The notes under the pieces were generated by a model. The model was given only the letters and a program-made list of their open reading frames with translations, was not told where the DNA came from and did no database searches. Shown in pieces: positions 52,999 through 61,440 of a stretch of 64,000 nucleotides of DNA. The translations under genes were made by a program, and so were the position numbers. How positions within the stretch are numbered: position 1 is the stretch's first letter; each line of letters begins with the position of its first letter. Origin of the DNA: Haloarcula mannanilytica (GTDB lineage: Archaea; Halobacteriota; Halobacteria; Halobacteriales; Haloarculaceae); the NCBI RefSeq assembly GCF_005406125.1, contig NZ_BIXZ01000001.1, forward strand, positions 1,178,001 to 1,242,000, read 5' to 3'.

Positions 52999-53865
52999 AT
53001 GGACGAGCGGGCTGCACTCGCCGACCTCGCCGACCGGCTTCCCGACGCAGGCGACGACTGCGCCGTCGTGGACCAGCAGGTCATCACGACCGACATGCTC
53101 CACGAGCGGACGGACTTCCCGTCAGGGACGACCCGCTACACGGCCGGCTGGCGGGCTGTCGGAGCCTCGCTGTCGGACGTGGCCGCGATGGGGGCCGACG
53201 CGACTGCCGCGGTGGCCGCCTACGGCGCGCCGTCGTTCGAGCCGGACGAGCTCGGGGCCTTCGTCGACGGCGCACAGGAAGTCTGTCACGCGGTCGGCGC
53301 GGAGTACGTCGGCGGCGACCTGGACAACCACGATGAGTTCACCGTGGCGACGACGGCCATCGGCACGGCCGCGGACCCGGTGTTACGCTCCGGAGCGTCC
53401 CCCGGCGAGGCGGTCTGTGTCACCGGAACGCTCGGGCGGACGGGGGCCGCTCTGGAACTGTTCGATAGCGGCGACATCGACCGAGCGAACGAGCTATTCC
53501 GGTTTGAACCGCGTGTGCATGCGGGCGTCGCGCTCCGGCCGTACGCGACGGCGATGATGGATTCAAGCGACGGCCTGGCCCGCTCGCTGCACCAGTTGGC
53601 CGAGGCTAGCGGCTGCGGGTTCGCTATCGAAGAACCGCTCCCAATCGACAAACAGGTCGACGCGATCACGGAGACCGACCAAGAGCGCAGCGAACTGGGC
53701 GTGTTTTTCGGCGAGGACTTCGAACTGGTCTGTACGCTGCCCGAATCGGATGTTCCCGAAGCCAGACAGGGTGTACCGTGCCAGTTTCACCAGATCGGAA
53801 CGGTCACCGAGCGCGGCGTGACACTCGACGGCGAGGTGCTCCCAGACCGAGGCTACTCACACTGA
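52999..53865 (+). CDS. thiL: Thiamine-monophosphate kinase
   Basis: The enzyme phosphorylates thiamine monophosphate to thiamine diphosphate. The 288 residues carry DAGDDCAVV (metal/ATP site), TTDMLHERTDF, ASLSDVAAMGA, VGGDLDNHDEFT and MMDSSDGLARSL motifs. All acidic residues for metal binding appear present. The ATG at 52999 (MDERAALADL) is chosen. The frame reads further upstream through promoter sequence. Confidence 0.92.
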   Translation: MDERAALADLADRLPDAGDDCAVVDQQVITTDMLHERTDFPSGTTRYTAGWRAVGASLSDVAAMGADATAAVAAYGAPSFEPDELGAFVDGAQEVCHAVGAEYVGGDLDNHDEFTVATTAIGTAADPVLRSGASPGEAVCVTGTLGRTGAALELFDSGDIDRANELFRFEPRVHAGVALRPYATAMMDSSDGLARSLHQLAEASGCGFAIEEPLPIDKQVDAITETDQERSELGVFFGEDFELVCTLPESDVPEARQGVPCQFHQIGTVTERGVTLDGEVLPDRGYSH

Positions 53866-53895
53866 GAGCGGTCCGACAGCGGTGCGGGCGGACGG

Positions 53896-55131
53896 TCAGA
53901 TCGCACTGATTTCGAACGGAACCGGCGTGAAACAGGCCAGTCCCAGCAGGAGCGTGAACAACCCGAGGAGCCGTCGCTGCCGGTCCAGCGCCGTATCTAC
54001 GGTCGGCCTCGCGGGACCCGCATACGCGAGCCCGGTAGCGAACAGGCCCCAGAACACCCACAGTCCCCAGACGCCGAACCCGACGGGCGGCGGGTCACGG
54101 GTGAAATACAGGTAGCCAGCGAGTGCGAACAGGGCACCGGGAACGGCGGCGGCGACGGTTTCCTGGCGCTGACCGACGATGGCCCGAACGATGTGGCCGC
54201 CGTCGAGTTGGCCGACCGGGAGCAGATTCAAGAATGTGAAGAACATCCCGGCCCAGCCGGCGAACACTATCGGGTGGACCGACTCGCCGGGACCGACCTC
54301 GGTTCCGAGCCCCAGTGCGTTCACCAGCCCCTCTAAGGCCTGAAACAACAGCGGATAGTTGAACGTGATGATGACGCCGGTGTCGCTGTTTGCCACCCGC
54401 TCCGGGACCGTAATCGGGTCTATCGAGAGGCCGATGACCGTGACGACTGTCGTCGCGACAAGGCCGGCAAGCGGGCCGGCGACACCGATGTCGAACAGCG
54501 CCGTCCGGTCGGGGATGCGCCCGCGGATGTTGATGACCGCCCCCATCGTTCCCAAGTACGAGGGAAACGGAATGAAATAGGGCAGCGTCACGTCGACGCC
54601 GTGATAGCGGGCCGCCGCGTAGTGACCCAGTTCATGAATGCCCAGTACACCGAGCATTGCGACGACGAACGGCCACGCCTCGAAGATCCGAAGCGGGTCC
54701 TCGGCGACCGGGATGTAGTACCAGGCGCTCGCCCCGACGTACAGCGTCGAGGCGATGGTCGCAAGCAGGAGCCCGATGTTGAGCCACGGGACGCCGCCGG
54801 TGTCGGTGTCGACGGGCTCCGCGATCAGTTCGTACTGGTTCGGTCGCGCGTTCGCCGGCCTGCCCGAGACGGTAATCGAGCCGTCGACGGTCGTCCCGCC
54901 CACAGCAGTACCGCCGTTGCTCGCAGCGGGCGACTCCGAGCCGAGTCCTTCGAGCCGAACGTCGTACCCCCGCTGTCGAAACACCGGCCGGAGTTGCTCA
55001 ACGACCGCGTCGGGCGGCACAAGCGGGTCTCCGACGTACCGGACAGTCCTGTCGGTTTGCTGGACTGACGATACGGCGAACACGCCGGCCAGTTGATCCG
55101 GGGACGGAGGGTCACCGGCAGGGCCACTCAT
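53896..55131 (-). CDS. Site-2 protease family zinc metalloprotease (M50)
   Basis: The 411-residue protein has a soluble N-terminal half (about 1-140) and about seven membrane helices. The zinc site HELGHYAAARYHG (H-E-x-x-H) lies near residue 165, and the third ligand motif NLLPVGQLDGGH follows. A TLPYFIPFPSYLGTMGA loop is typical of EGY1-like and archaeal S2P enzymes. It cuts within membrane helices of unknown substrates. It has no PDZ domain, unlike the S2P at 59626. Confidence 0.92.
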   Translation of the reverse strand: MSGPAGDPPSPDQLAGVFAVSSVQQTDRTVRYVGDPLVPPDAVVEQLRPVFRQRGYDVRLEGLGSESPAASNGGTAVGGTTVDGSITVSGRPANARPNQYELIAEPVDTDTGGVPWLNIGLLLATIASTLYVGASAWYYIPVAEDPLRIFEAWPFVVAMLGVLGIHELGHYAAARYHGVDVTLPYFIPFPSYLGTMGAVINIRGRIPDRTALFDIGVAGPLAGLVATTVVTVIGLSIDPITVPERVANSDTGVIITFNYPLLFQALEGLVNALGLGTEVGPGESVHPIVFAGWAGMFFTFLNLLPVGQLDGGHIVRAIVGQRQETVAAAVPGALFALAGYLYFTRDPPPVGFGVWGLWVFWGLFATGLAYAGPARPTVDTALDRQRRLLGLFTLLLGLACFTPVPFEISAI

Positions 55132-55227
55132 TCGGTTTCCCGTACACGATGCGGGCACAAATACTCCGCGAACAGACCCGCCGCTATGGAATGGAATAGC
55201 GGAAAACGGATCGCGGGGACCAAACCA

Positions 55228-55476
55228 CTACGCCGGCTCGATGCGCCAGGTGGTCGCGCTCGTGTACGACCACTTCTCGACGTTGATCTCGGACGCGCTG
55301 TCTTTGAGTTTGACCATCAGGGCACCGATCTCCTTCGGGGAGAGACCGACTTCATCAGCGATGAACTTGCTCTTGAAATACATCTCGCCGTCACTTGCCT
55401 TCTCTGCGAGGAACGACTTCAGTCGCTCTTCTTTGGAGGGCTCTTCCTCGCCGGAGGGCGTTGCAGTAGCGCTCAT
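55228..55476 (-). CDS. Small haloarchaeal winged-helix-like protein
   Basis: The 82-residue protein has LKSFLAEKASDGEMYFKSKF then ADEVGLSPKEIGALMVKL and a WSYTSATTWRIEP end, a compact winged-helix-like pattern shared by small conserved haloarchaeal proteins. A good Shine-Dalgarno (GAGGTGA) lies five bases before ATG 55476, so this ATG, not the GTG 9 nt upstream, is the start. An SD is unusual among the mostly leaderless genes here. Confidence 0.75.
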   Translation of the reverse strand: MSATATPSGEEEPSKEERLKSFLAEKASDGEMYFKSKFIADEVGLSPKEIGALMVKLKDSASEINVEKWSYTSATTWRIEPA

Positions 55477-55510
55477 CTTTGTCACCTCACTCCTCCGTAA
55501 CCTCGCCGGG

Positions 55511-55520
55511 AGTATATAAA
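55511..55520 (-). promoter_or_regulatory. TATA element of the small winged-helix-like gene
   Basis: The minus-strand reading TTTATATACT is one of the best TATA matches in the window. It predicts a transcript start near 55488 and a leader of about 12 nt that contains the GAGGTGA Shine-Dalgarno. Confidence 0.65.
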
Positions 55521-55894
55521 GAAAGGAACCTTCAGGTCACTTCGGTCACTTTCAGGACAAATCGAGCTAAAACGCAATTTTCACGACCGTTTGAGATTCT
55601 TTTAGACGTTTTACAAGCCTTTCTCAGCCAGTAGATTGGAGCCAGTCTTGATGTGTTTTGAACAGTCTGTGAAAGAGGAATATCACCTTCTGTGGCGACA
55701 ATAAACGGATATTATTGCCGGTATTTCGTGGATGTGTCAGACGCGCGTCAGCGCGTCCGGCACGCGTCAGACAGCCAGTTCAGTTGGTATCTGGCCGGCA
55801 CCAGTCACAATAAGTCACAACAGCGGCCGACCGGAGAGGCGACGACCAGTGGCCTTGACAACCCTTAAGAGTGCATCGCGGTTACGGCGGGCTA
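55521..55894. other. Long AT-rich intergenic region upstream of pyrH
   Basis: No credible gene is seen. The left part (55521-55735) is AT-rich for this genome and has no clear motif. GACGCGC (55740-55746) and GCGCGTC (55751-55757) form a 7-bp hairpin with a 4-nt loop, and ACGCGTCAGAC follows as a partial repeat of the same words. CCCTTAAGAG (55862-55871) may be the TATA element of pyrH, about 28 nt before its ATG. Confidence 0.5.
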
Positions 55895-56581
55895 ATGAAA
55901 GTCGTCGTCTCCATTGGTGGAAGCGTATTGGCCCCGGACCTCGACGCGGACCGGGTCGCCGACTACGCCGACGCCATCCAGTCACTCGATTCACAAGGGC
56001 ACACGCTCGGGACCGTCGTCGGCGGCGGCCCGACCGCACGTGAGTACATCGGCAGCGCCCGCGACCTCGGCGCGAACGAGATCGAACTCGATCAGCTCGG
56101 TATCGCTGTCACGCGGCTGAACGGTCGGCTGCTCATCGCCGCCCTGGACGACCGCGCGGCTCCGACGCCCGCCGAGAGCTACGACGAGGGCCGGGAAGCC
56201 ATCCGACGTGGGGACATCCCCGTCCTCGGCGGCATCGTGGCCGCACAGACCACCGATGCCGTGGCGGCCGCCTTCGCGGAGTACGTGGGCGCGGACCTAC
56301 TCGTGTACGCGACATCGGTTCCGGGGGTCTACGACGCCGACCCGAACGAGGACGACGACGCGACGCGGTTCGACGAAATCAGTGCGAGCGAACTCGTCGA
56401 CGTTATCGCCGACATCGAGATGGACGCCGGCAGCAGCGCGCCCGTCGACCTGTTGGCCGCGAAAATCATCCAGCGATCCGGTATTCGGACGGTAGTGCTT
56501 GACGGGTCTGACCCCGAGCGCGTCGTGCGCGCAGTCGAAGACGGCGAGTTCGACGGGTCCGAGATCATCCCGGAGGCGTAG
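55895..56581 (+). CDS. pyrH: Uridylate kinase (UMP kinase)
   Basis: The enzyme phosphorylates UMP to UDP, which feeds UTP for the UDP-sugar enzymes elsewhere in the window. The 228-residue archaeal form has MKVVVSIGGSVLAP, VVGGGPTAREY, LGGIVAAQTTDAVAA and a DLLVYATSVPGVYDADP loop. The ATG at 55895 fits homologues. A GTG 24 nt upstream is less likely. The TAG is followed at once by the lysS ATG. Confidence 0.93.
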   Translation: MKVVVSIGGSVLAPDLDADRVADYADAIQSLDSQGHTLGTVVGGGPTAREYIGSARDLGANEIELDQLGIAVTRLNGRLLIAALDDRAAPTPAESYDEGREAIRRGDIPVLGGIVAAQTTDAVAAAFAEYVGADLLVYATSVPGVYDADPNEDDDATRFDEISASELVDVIADIEMDAGSSAPVDLLAAKIIQRSGIRTVVLDGSDPERVVRAVEDGEFDGSEIIPEA

Positions 56582-58219
56582 ATGGCGGAAGATCCCTACG
56601 AGGTTGGCCGCGGCGGCAGCCGAGCGTTCTGGGCCGATTCCGTCGCCGACACGATCGAGGCGCGGGACCCGGACGAGCCAGTCGTCATCAAGGGCGGCGT
56701 CTCCCCCTCGGGCGTCCCCCACATCGGCCACTTCAACGAGATAATGCGGGGCTACTACGTCGCCGAGGCGCTGCGGGACCGCGGCCACGAGGTCCGGCAG
56801 GTGTTTACCGCCGACGACAAGGATCGCCTCCGGGCGGTCCCCCGCCAGCTCGCAGACCTCGACTGGAACGTCGTCGGGCTCGGCGAGGTCGACGCCGGCG
56901 CACTCGGGCGGAACCTCGGGAAGCCGTACACGGACATTCCGGACCCCTTCGGCTGCTGTGACTCCTACGGCGCGCACTTCACGACGCTCCTGCGGAAAAG
57001 CGCCGACCTGGTCGGCGTCGACGTGGAGTTCGTCTCCAACACCGAACTGTACGCCGACGGCGAGTTCGAACCCGTAACGCGGCGCGTGCTCGAACGCGCC
57101 GACCGGGCCCGCGACGTGCTCGCCGAGTACCAGAACAAGGTCGACGACGACTACGTCCCGTTCCTACCCCAGTGTGCCAACTGCGGGAAGATCACCGAGG
57201 GCGTCACGGCCGTCGACCTCAACGCCGGCGAAGTCGACTACGTCTGTGCAGATGTCGAGGCCGGCGACCAGACCATCGAGGGCTGTGGCCACGAGGGCAC
57301 GGCGACGCTCCGGGACGGGAAGCTCCCGTGGCGCTTCGAGTGGCCCGCCCAGTGGGAGATTCTCGGCGTCGACTTCGAGCCGTTCGGGAAGGACCACGCC
57401 GAAGGCTCCTGGCCCTCCGGCGAGGACGTGGCCGAGAACGTGCTGGATATCCAGCCGCCTGTGCCGATGGTGTACGAGTGGTTCACGCTCGACGGCGAAC
57501 CGCTCTCCTCGTCATCGGGCAACGTCATCACCGTCGACGAGGTGCTCGACATCCTCGAACCGGAGGTGTTCACGTACTTCTTCGTGAAGGACCCGCGGAA
57601 ACAGCGGGACTTCTCCGTCGAGAACGTCGACCAGCTCGTCGACGAGTTCGACCGGTTCGAGCGGCGGTACTTCGGTGAGGCAGACGGGAGCGAAGACGAG
57701 ATGGAACTCGCCGAGCGGGCCTATCCGATGGTCGTCGACGAGCCCCGCCCGGAGCGCGTTCGGATTCCCTACACGTTCGCGGCCGTTCTCGGAATGGCCG
57801 ACGACCCGGAACTCCGGGAGGAAATCGCCCGCAGGGAAGGACACATCCCCGATGACGCGCCGGAATGGGCCGTCGAGCAGGCGCTTGCCCGCGTCGAGCG
57901 CGCCCAGGAGTGGGCCAGTCTGACGGACAACGAGTTCAACTACGAACTCAAGCGAAGCGAGATACCCGACGTGTCCTTCGACGACGCGACGGCGGCCGCG
58001 CTGGACGAACTAGCTGATTTCATTGCTGAAGGCCACGACGGCGAGGCGATTCAGGCCGAAATCTACGAAACGGCCAAACGAAACGACATCGACATCGGCG
58101 AGTTCTTCTCGGCCGGCTATCAGCTCCTCTTTGACGACACCGAGGGTCCGCAACTCGGGACATTCATCGCAAAGCTCGACCGGGAGTTCGTCGTCGAGCG
58201 CTTCCGCCGGAACGAGTAA
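56582..58219 (+). CDS. lysS: Lysyl-tRNA synthetase, class I
   Basis: The 545-residue class I enzyme is the archaeal type, unlike the class II LysRS of most bacteria. The HIGH-type motif is PHIGHFNE and the KMSKS-type loop is SSSSGNVIT. A four-cysteine zinc knuckle (CANCGKI, then later Cys residues CADV and GCGHEG) lies near residues 198-240. It starts on the base after the pyrH stop, so the two are co-transcribed. A strong hairpin follows the stop. Confidence 0.95.
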   Translation: MAEDPYEVGRGGSRAFWADSVADTIEARDPDEPVVIKGGVSPSGVPHIGHFNEIMRGYYVAEALRDRGHEVRQVFTADDKDRLRAVPRQLADLDWNVVGLGEVDAGALGRNLGKPYTDIPDPFGCCDSYGAHFTTLLRKSADLVGVDVEFVSNTELYADGEFEPVTRRVLERADRARDVLAEYQNKVDDDYVPFLPQCANCGKITEGVTAVDLNAGEVDYVCADVEAGDQTIEGCGHEGTATLRDGKLPWRFEWPAQWEILGVDFEPFGKDHAEGSWPSGEDVAENVLDIQPPVPMVYEWFTLDGEPLSSSSGNVITVDEVLDILEPEVFTYFFVKDPRKQRDFSVENVDQLVDEFDRFERRYFGEADGSEDEMELAERAYPMVVDEPRPERVRIPYTFAAVLGMADDPELREEIARREGHIPDDAPEWAVEQALARVERAQEWASLTDNEFNYELKRSEIPDVSFDDATAAALDELADFIAEGHDGEAIQAEIYETAKRNDIDIGEFFSAGYQLLFDDTEGPQLGTFIAKLDREFVVERFRRNE

Positions 58220-58224
58220 CGCCG

Positions 58225-58260
58225 GAGTAAGGTGGCCTTACTCGGCCGTGAAACGGCTTT
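58225..58260 (+). terminator. Terminator hairpins after lysS
   Basis: GAGTAAGG (58225-58232) pairs with CCTTACTC (58236-58243) across a 3-nt loop. A second stem GCCGT/ACGGC (58245-58257) follows and is trailed by TTT. Six nt after the lysS stop, this is a good transcription terminator candidate. Confidence 0.6.
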
Positions 58261-58274
58261 AAACGAACGCTGTT

Positions 58275-58354
58275 ATACGGGTTATTGTAGGTTATTTTCG
58301 GATTACGCCGACCCGGGTCGGCGGACACCGGTAAATTGCTACAATAATCCGTAT
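58275..58354. repeat. 80-bp nested inverted repeat with one shared dyad centre
   Basis: The outer arms ATACGGGTTATTGTAG (58275-58290) and CTACAATAATCCGTAT (58339-58354) are complementary over 16 bp with one mismatch. The centre holds a perfect 18-bp palindrome, CGCCGACCCGGGTCGGCG (58306-58323). Both have their centre at 58314.5. The element lies between convergent lysS and the small zinc-finger gene, and its right end touches that gene's stop. It could be a bidirectional terminator, a miniature mobile element or a protein-binding site. Confidence 0.75.
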
Positions 58355-58530
58355 CAGTGGGACTGTTCCTGCGTGTCGATCCGCTCGAACATCGGTCCGA
58401 GTCGCTCGTCGTAGCATTGTCGGCAGACGTACGCATCGAGTACGCCGGCCTCGCTATGCGTGTGAATCACGGTATGGACTGTCGCGTCAAACGGGACCGT
58501 CTCGCCACAGATACCACAGGTTTCTGGCAT
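58354..58530 (-). CDS. 58-residue zinc-finger protein
   Basis: This short minus-strand gene begins MPETCGICGETVPFDATVHT and ends ERIDTQEQSH. CGIC (5-8) and CRQC (36-39) form a two-knuckle zinc site, and histidines lie between them. Haloarchaea have many such small zinc-finger proteins. Its stop codon lies in the right arm of the 80-bp inverted repeat. Codon use and GC-rich third positions fit a real gene. It is likely to bind protein or nucleic acid. The role is unknown. Confidence 0.7.
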   Translation of the reverse strand: MPETCGICGETVPFDATVHTVIHTHSEAGVLDAYVCRQCYDERLGPMFERIDTQEQSH

Positions 58531-58603
58531 CGCCGGACACTAGCTTGTGATACGTTCTCACAGTACATAGAATGGGCGGTTCGTGCAGCGACACCAGTTC
58601 GTC

Positions 58604-59500
58604 TCAGGGAGCGCGCGGGACCACGAGCACGGGTACATCGACTGTTCGGAGCAGTTGTGAAGTGACACTGCCCAGTAACTGGCGTTTCAGGTTCGAACGG
58701 CCGTGTGACCCCATGACGACGAGGTCGATATTTCGGTGGGAGACGTACTCGCGGATACCGGCAGCGACGCCGTCAAACGAGTCAGTCCGTGCTACGGCGG
58801 TTTCGACCGACACATCGGGCGCTGTCTCTTTGAGGTCGTTGGCGACCGAATCAACGGATTCCCGCCCGCTTTCCTCCAACCGTTCGATGAACGTCTCGTT
58901 CAATCCACCGGCGTTGAACGCTCCGCCGGCGGCCTGGATGTTGACGACATTGAGGACGTGGACCGCCGCGTTGTATCGCTTCGCGACGGCTGCGCCGTGT
59001 CGCGTCGCCGTTTCGGCGTTCGCACTGCCGTCAGTCGGGACGAGTATCCGCGAGTAGTCAAATCCGTCTGCTTCCGACTGCCTCTCGCCCGAGACAACGA
59101 GTACGGGGACCGCAGTTCGGTGCAACACCTGTTCGGTGACACCGCCCAGAAGTCGCTTCCCGAGGCCGGACATCCCCTGCCGACCGAGGGCGATGAGGGA
59201 TGCGTCGGTCTCCCGTGCGTACTCGTCAATCTGTACGCTCGGTTTTCCCTCAAGCAGTGCCGTCGTGACGGGCTGGCCGATATCGGCGGCGAGCGACTCG
59301 ATCTCATCGAGGACTGACTCGCCGTGGTCCCGGAGTTGTTCGGTCTCGTCGTCGGTTCGCGTGAGCGAGAGTGTGCTCTGTTTGACGACGTAGACAGCCT
59401 CGACGGTCGCATCGAAGTCCCGGGCCAGATCGAGGGTACGACGCGCGGCCGCCGTGGACTCGTCGCTCCCGTCAACGGGAAGCAAGATGTGGTCGTACAT
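58604..59500 (-). CDS. Tandem-domain universal stress protein
   Basis: The 298-residue protein has two UspA domains. Domain 1 (about 1-140) starts MYDHILLPVDGSDEST and has a GRQGMSGLGKRLLGG loop. Domain 2 (about 150-298) starts YSRILVPTDGSANAE and has GSHGRSNLKRQLLGS. Both loops keep the G-2x-G-9x-G pattern of nucleotide binders, though domain 1 ends in Gly where Ser/Thr is usual. ATG 59500 is preferred over an upstream GTG. Confidence 0.9.
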   Translation of the reverse strand: MYDHILLPVDGSDESTAAARRTLDLARDFDATVEAVYVVKQSTLSLTRTDDETEQLRDHGESVLDEIESLAADIGQPVTTALLEGKPSVQIDEYARETDASLIALGRQGMSGLGKRLLGGVTEQVLHRTAVPVLVVSGERQSEADGFDYSRILVPTDGSANAETATRHGAAVAKRYNAAVHVLNVVNIQAAGGAFNAGGLNETFIERLEESGRESVDSVANDLKETAPDVSVETAVARTDSFDGVAAGIREYVSHRNIDLVVMGSHGRSNLKRQLLGSVTSQLLRTVDVPVLVVPRAP

Positions 59501-59625
59501 TGTGTGTTTGTTTGACACCCATTCACTTCACCGTTGGCCGGGCCGGTCGCCGGTACCCGCCCGGTGACGGCGGCGGTGTGTCCCAAACCAAACCCTCTTG
59601 CTTGGCTAAGCCTAGTTCCGAGCAA

Positions 59626-61392
59626 ATGGTGAGTACGCTGACGTGGGTTCTTGCGGGTCTTGTCGCCTACACCCTCCTCGCGATGGCGCTCCGGACTCGC
59701 GGCGTTGTCCCCGAGTATATCCGTTTTAGCGGCCCGATTACGACGATTCACACCCAGAAGGGCAAGGCCGTGCTCGACTGGCTCGCGCGGCCAAAGCGAT
59801 TCTGGCGGGCCTGGGGGAACCTCGGCGTCGGGTTCGGACTCGTGGTGATGGTCGGCTCCTTCCTCCTCGTTGCCCTCGGGGCCTACCAGGCGCTCGTCAA
59901 TCCGCAGCCCTCCGCGCTGAACGAACCCCGGAACGCGCTGGCGATCCCCGGTGTCAACGACTTCCTCCCGCTGTCGGTCGCGCCCGAGATCGTGCTCGGA
60001 TTGTTGCTCGGCCTCGTCGTCCACGAGGGCGGTCACGGGCTGTTCTGTCGCGTCGAGGATATCGACATCGAGTCGATGGGGCTTGCCCTGCTGGCGATCA
60101 TTCCCATCGGCGCGTTCGTCGAACCCGACGAGGACGAACTGCTGCGCTCCGACCGCGGCGCGCAGGCCCGGATGTATACGGCCGGCGTGACCAACAACTT
60201 CGCGCTGGCGATCATCACGCTCCTGTTGCTGTTCGGGCCGGTCGCTGGCGCTGTCGCCGTGGTCGACGGCGTTCCGGTCGGGAGCCCGATCAACGGAACC
60301 CCTGCCGCCGAGGCGGGTATCCAGTCGGGCGATGTCATCACAGCCGTCGACGGGCAGTCAGTCGAGAACCAGCAGGAACTCGAAGCGGTACTGGCCGAAA
60401 GCGACGCCCAGACCGTCGAGGTGGCGCGCAAAGACGCTGAGACCGTCACTGTCGAGCGGTCAGTCGTCGTCTCGGCGGCCCTCCAGAGCGCGCCGCTGGG
60501 GACCGGTGAGACGATAGTTTCGGTCAACGGGACCGCAGTGTCGACCGGCAGTGAGTTCGAACAGGCGGCCCGGAACCACCCCATTGGGACGCTCGAAACC
60601 GAATCCGGGGAAACGGTGACGACCCCCCTCGGCGCGTACGTACTGGTCGCCTCGGACGGCCCGCTCGCCGGTGAAGGGGCACCGAGCGGCGAGGGCATGA
60701 TAATCACCGAGGTCAACGGCGAGCGAACGCACAGCGGGACGGCGCTAATGGCGGCCCTTGATGGCGGCGAACCCGGAGACCGGGTGACAATCACCGGCTA
60801 CGTCGACGGCGAGCGCGAGACCTACGAGGTGACCATGGCCGAAAGCGAGCAGGTGGACAACGGTATCGTCGGCGTCAGCATCCAGCAGGGTATCAGCGGT
60901 ATCCAGGTCAGTGACTTCGGCATCGACGCTTACCCCGCCGCCGCGTTCCTCGAATTCATCGGCGGCTCACCTGACACACCCACGTCAGTCACCGAGTTCT
61001 CGTTCGCTCAGCGGATTTTCAGCACGCTTTTGCTCCCCTTCATCGGCGTCGCCGGCGGCTTCGGCTACAACTTCGCCGGCTTCACCGGCATCGCGACGAA
61101 CTTCTACACCGTCCAGGGCCCGCTCGGCGCGCTCGGAGCGACGCCGGTGTTCCTGCTAGCGAACGTCCTGTTCTGGACCGGCTGGATCAACCTCGTCATC
61201 GGCCAGTTCAACCTCATCCCGACGTTCCCGCTGGACGGCGGCCACATTCTCCGGGCCGCGACCGAGTCGTTCGTCTCACGCTTACCCGTCTCGGACGGGC
61301 GGCGGGTGACGACGGCCGTCTCCATTGCTATCACCGTGTCGATGATCAGCGGCCTCCTGTTGATGGTGTTTGGGCCGCGGCTACTGACGTGA
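59626..61392 (+). CDS. Site-2 protease family protein with PDZ domains (M50)
   Basis: The 588-residue intramembrane zinc protease has zinc-site HEGGH at H133/E134/H137 in LGLVVHEGGHGLFC. Two PDZ-type segments follow (about 222-290, GTPAAEAGIQSGDVITAVDG, and about 350-410, GEGMIITEVNGERTHSGTAL), then helices with the third-ligand motif NLIPTFPLDGGH. This is the RseP-like layout used in regulated membrane proteolysis. The ATG at 59626 (MVSTLTWVLAG) begins the first helix. The substrate is unknown. Confidence 0.9.
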   Translation: MVSTLTWVLAGLVAYTLLAMALRTRGVVPEYIRFSGPITTIHTQKGKAVLDWLARPKRFWRAWGNLGVGFGLVVMVGSFLLVALGAYQALVNPQPSALNEPRNALAIPGVNDFLPLSVAPEIVLGLLLGLVVHEGGHGLFCRVEDIDIESMGLALLAIIPIGAFVEPDEDELLRSDRGAQARMYTAGVTNNFALAIITLLLLFGPVAGAVAVVDGVPVGSPINGTPAAEAGIQSGDVITAVDGQSVENQQELEAVLAESDAQTVEVARKDAETVTVERSVVVSAALQSAPLGTGETIVSVNGTAVSTGSEFEQAARNHPIGTLETESGETVTTPLGAYVLVASDGPLAGEGAPSGEGMIITEVNGERTHSGTALMAALDGGEPGDRVTITGYVDGERETYEVTMAESEQVDNGIVGVSIQQGISGIQVSDFGIDAYPAAAFLEFIGGSPDTPTSVTEFSFAQRIFSTLLLPFIGVAGGFGYNFAGFTGIATNFYTVQGPLGALGATPVFLLANVLFWTGWINLVIGQFNLIPTFPLDGGHILRAATESFVSRLPVSDGRRVTTAVSIAITVSMISGLLLMVFGPRLLT

Positions 61393-61440
61393 GGCCGGGG
61401 TTTCGTTACCCATTTACTCCCCGCCGCGAAAGCCGGGCGT

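Noticed and set aside
51773-53017. 414-residue minus-strand frame over the UPF0104 gene
   Set aside because: It is Arg-rich and unlike halophilic proteins. The overlapping frame encodes a membrane protein with known family motifs.
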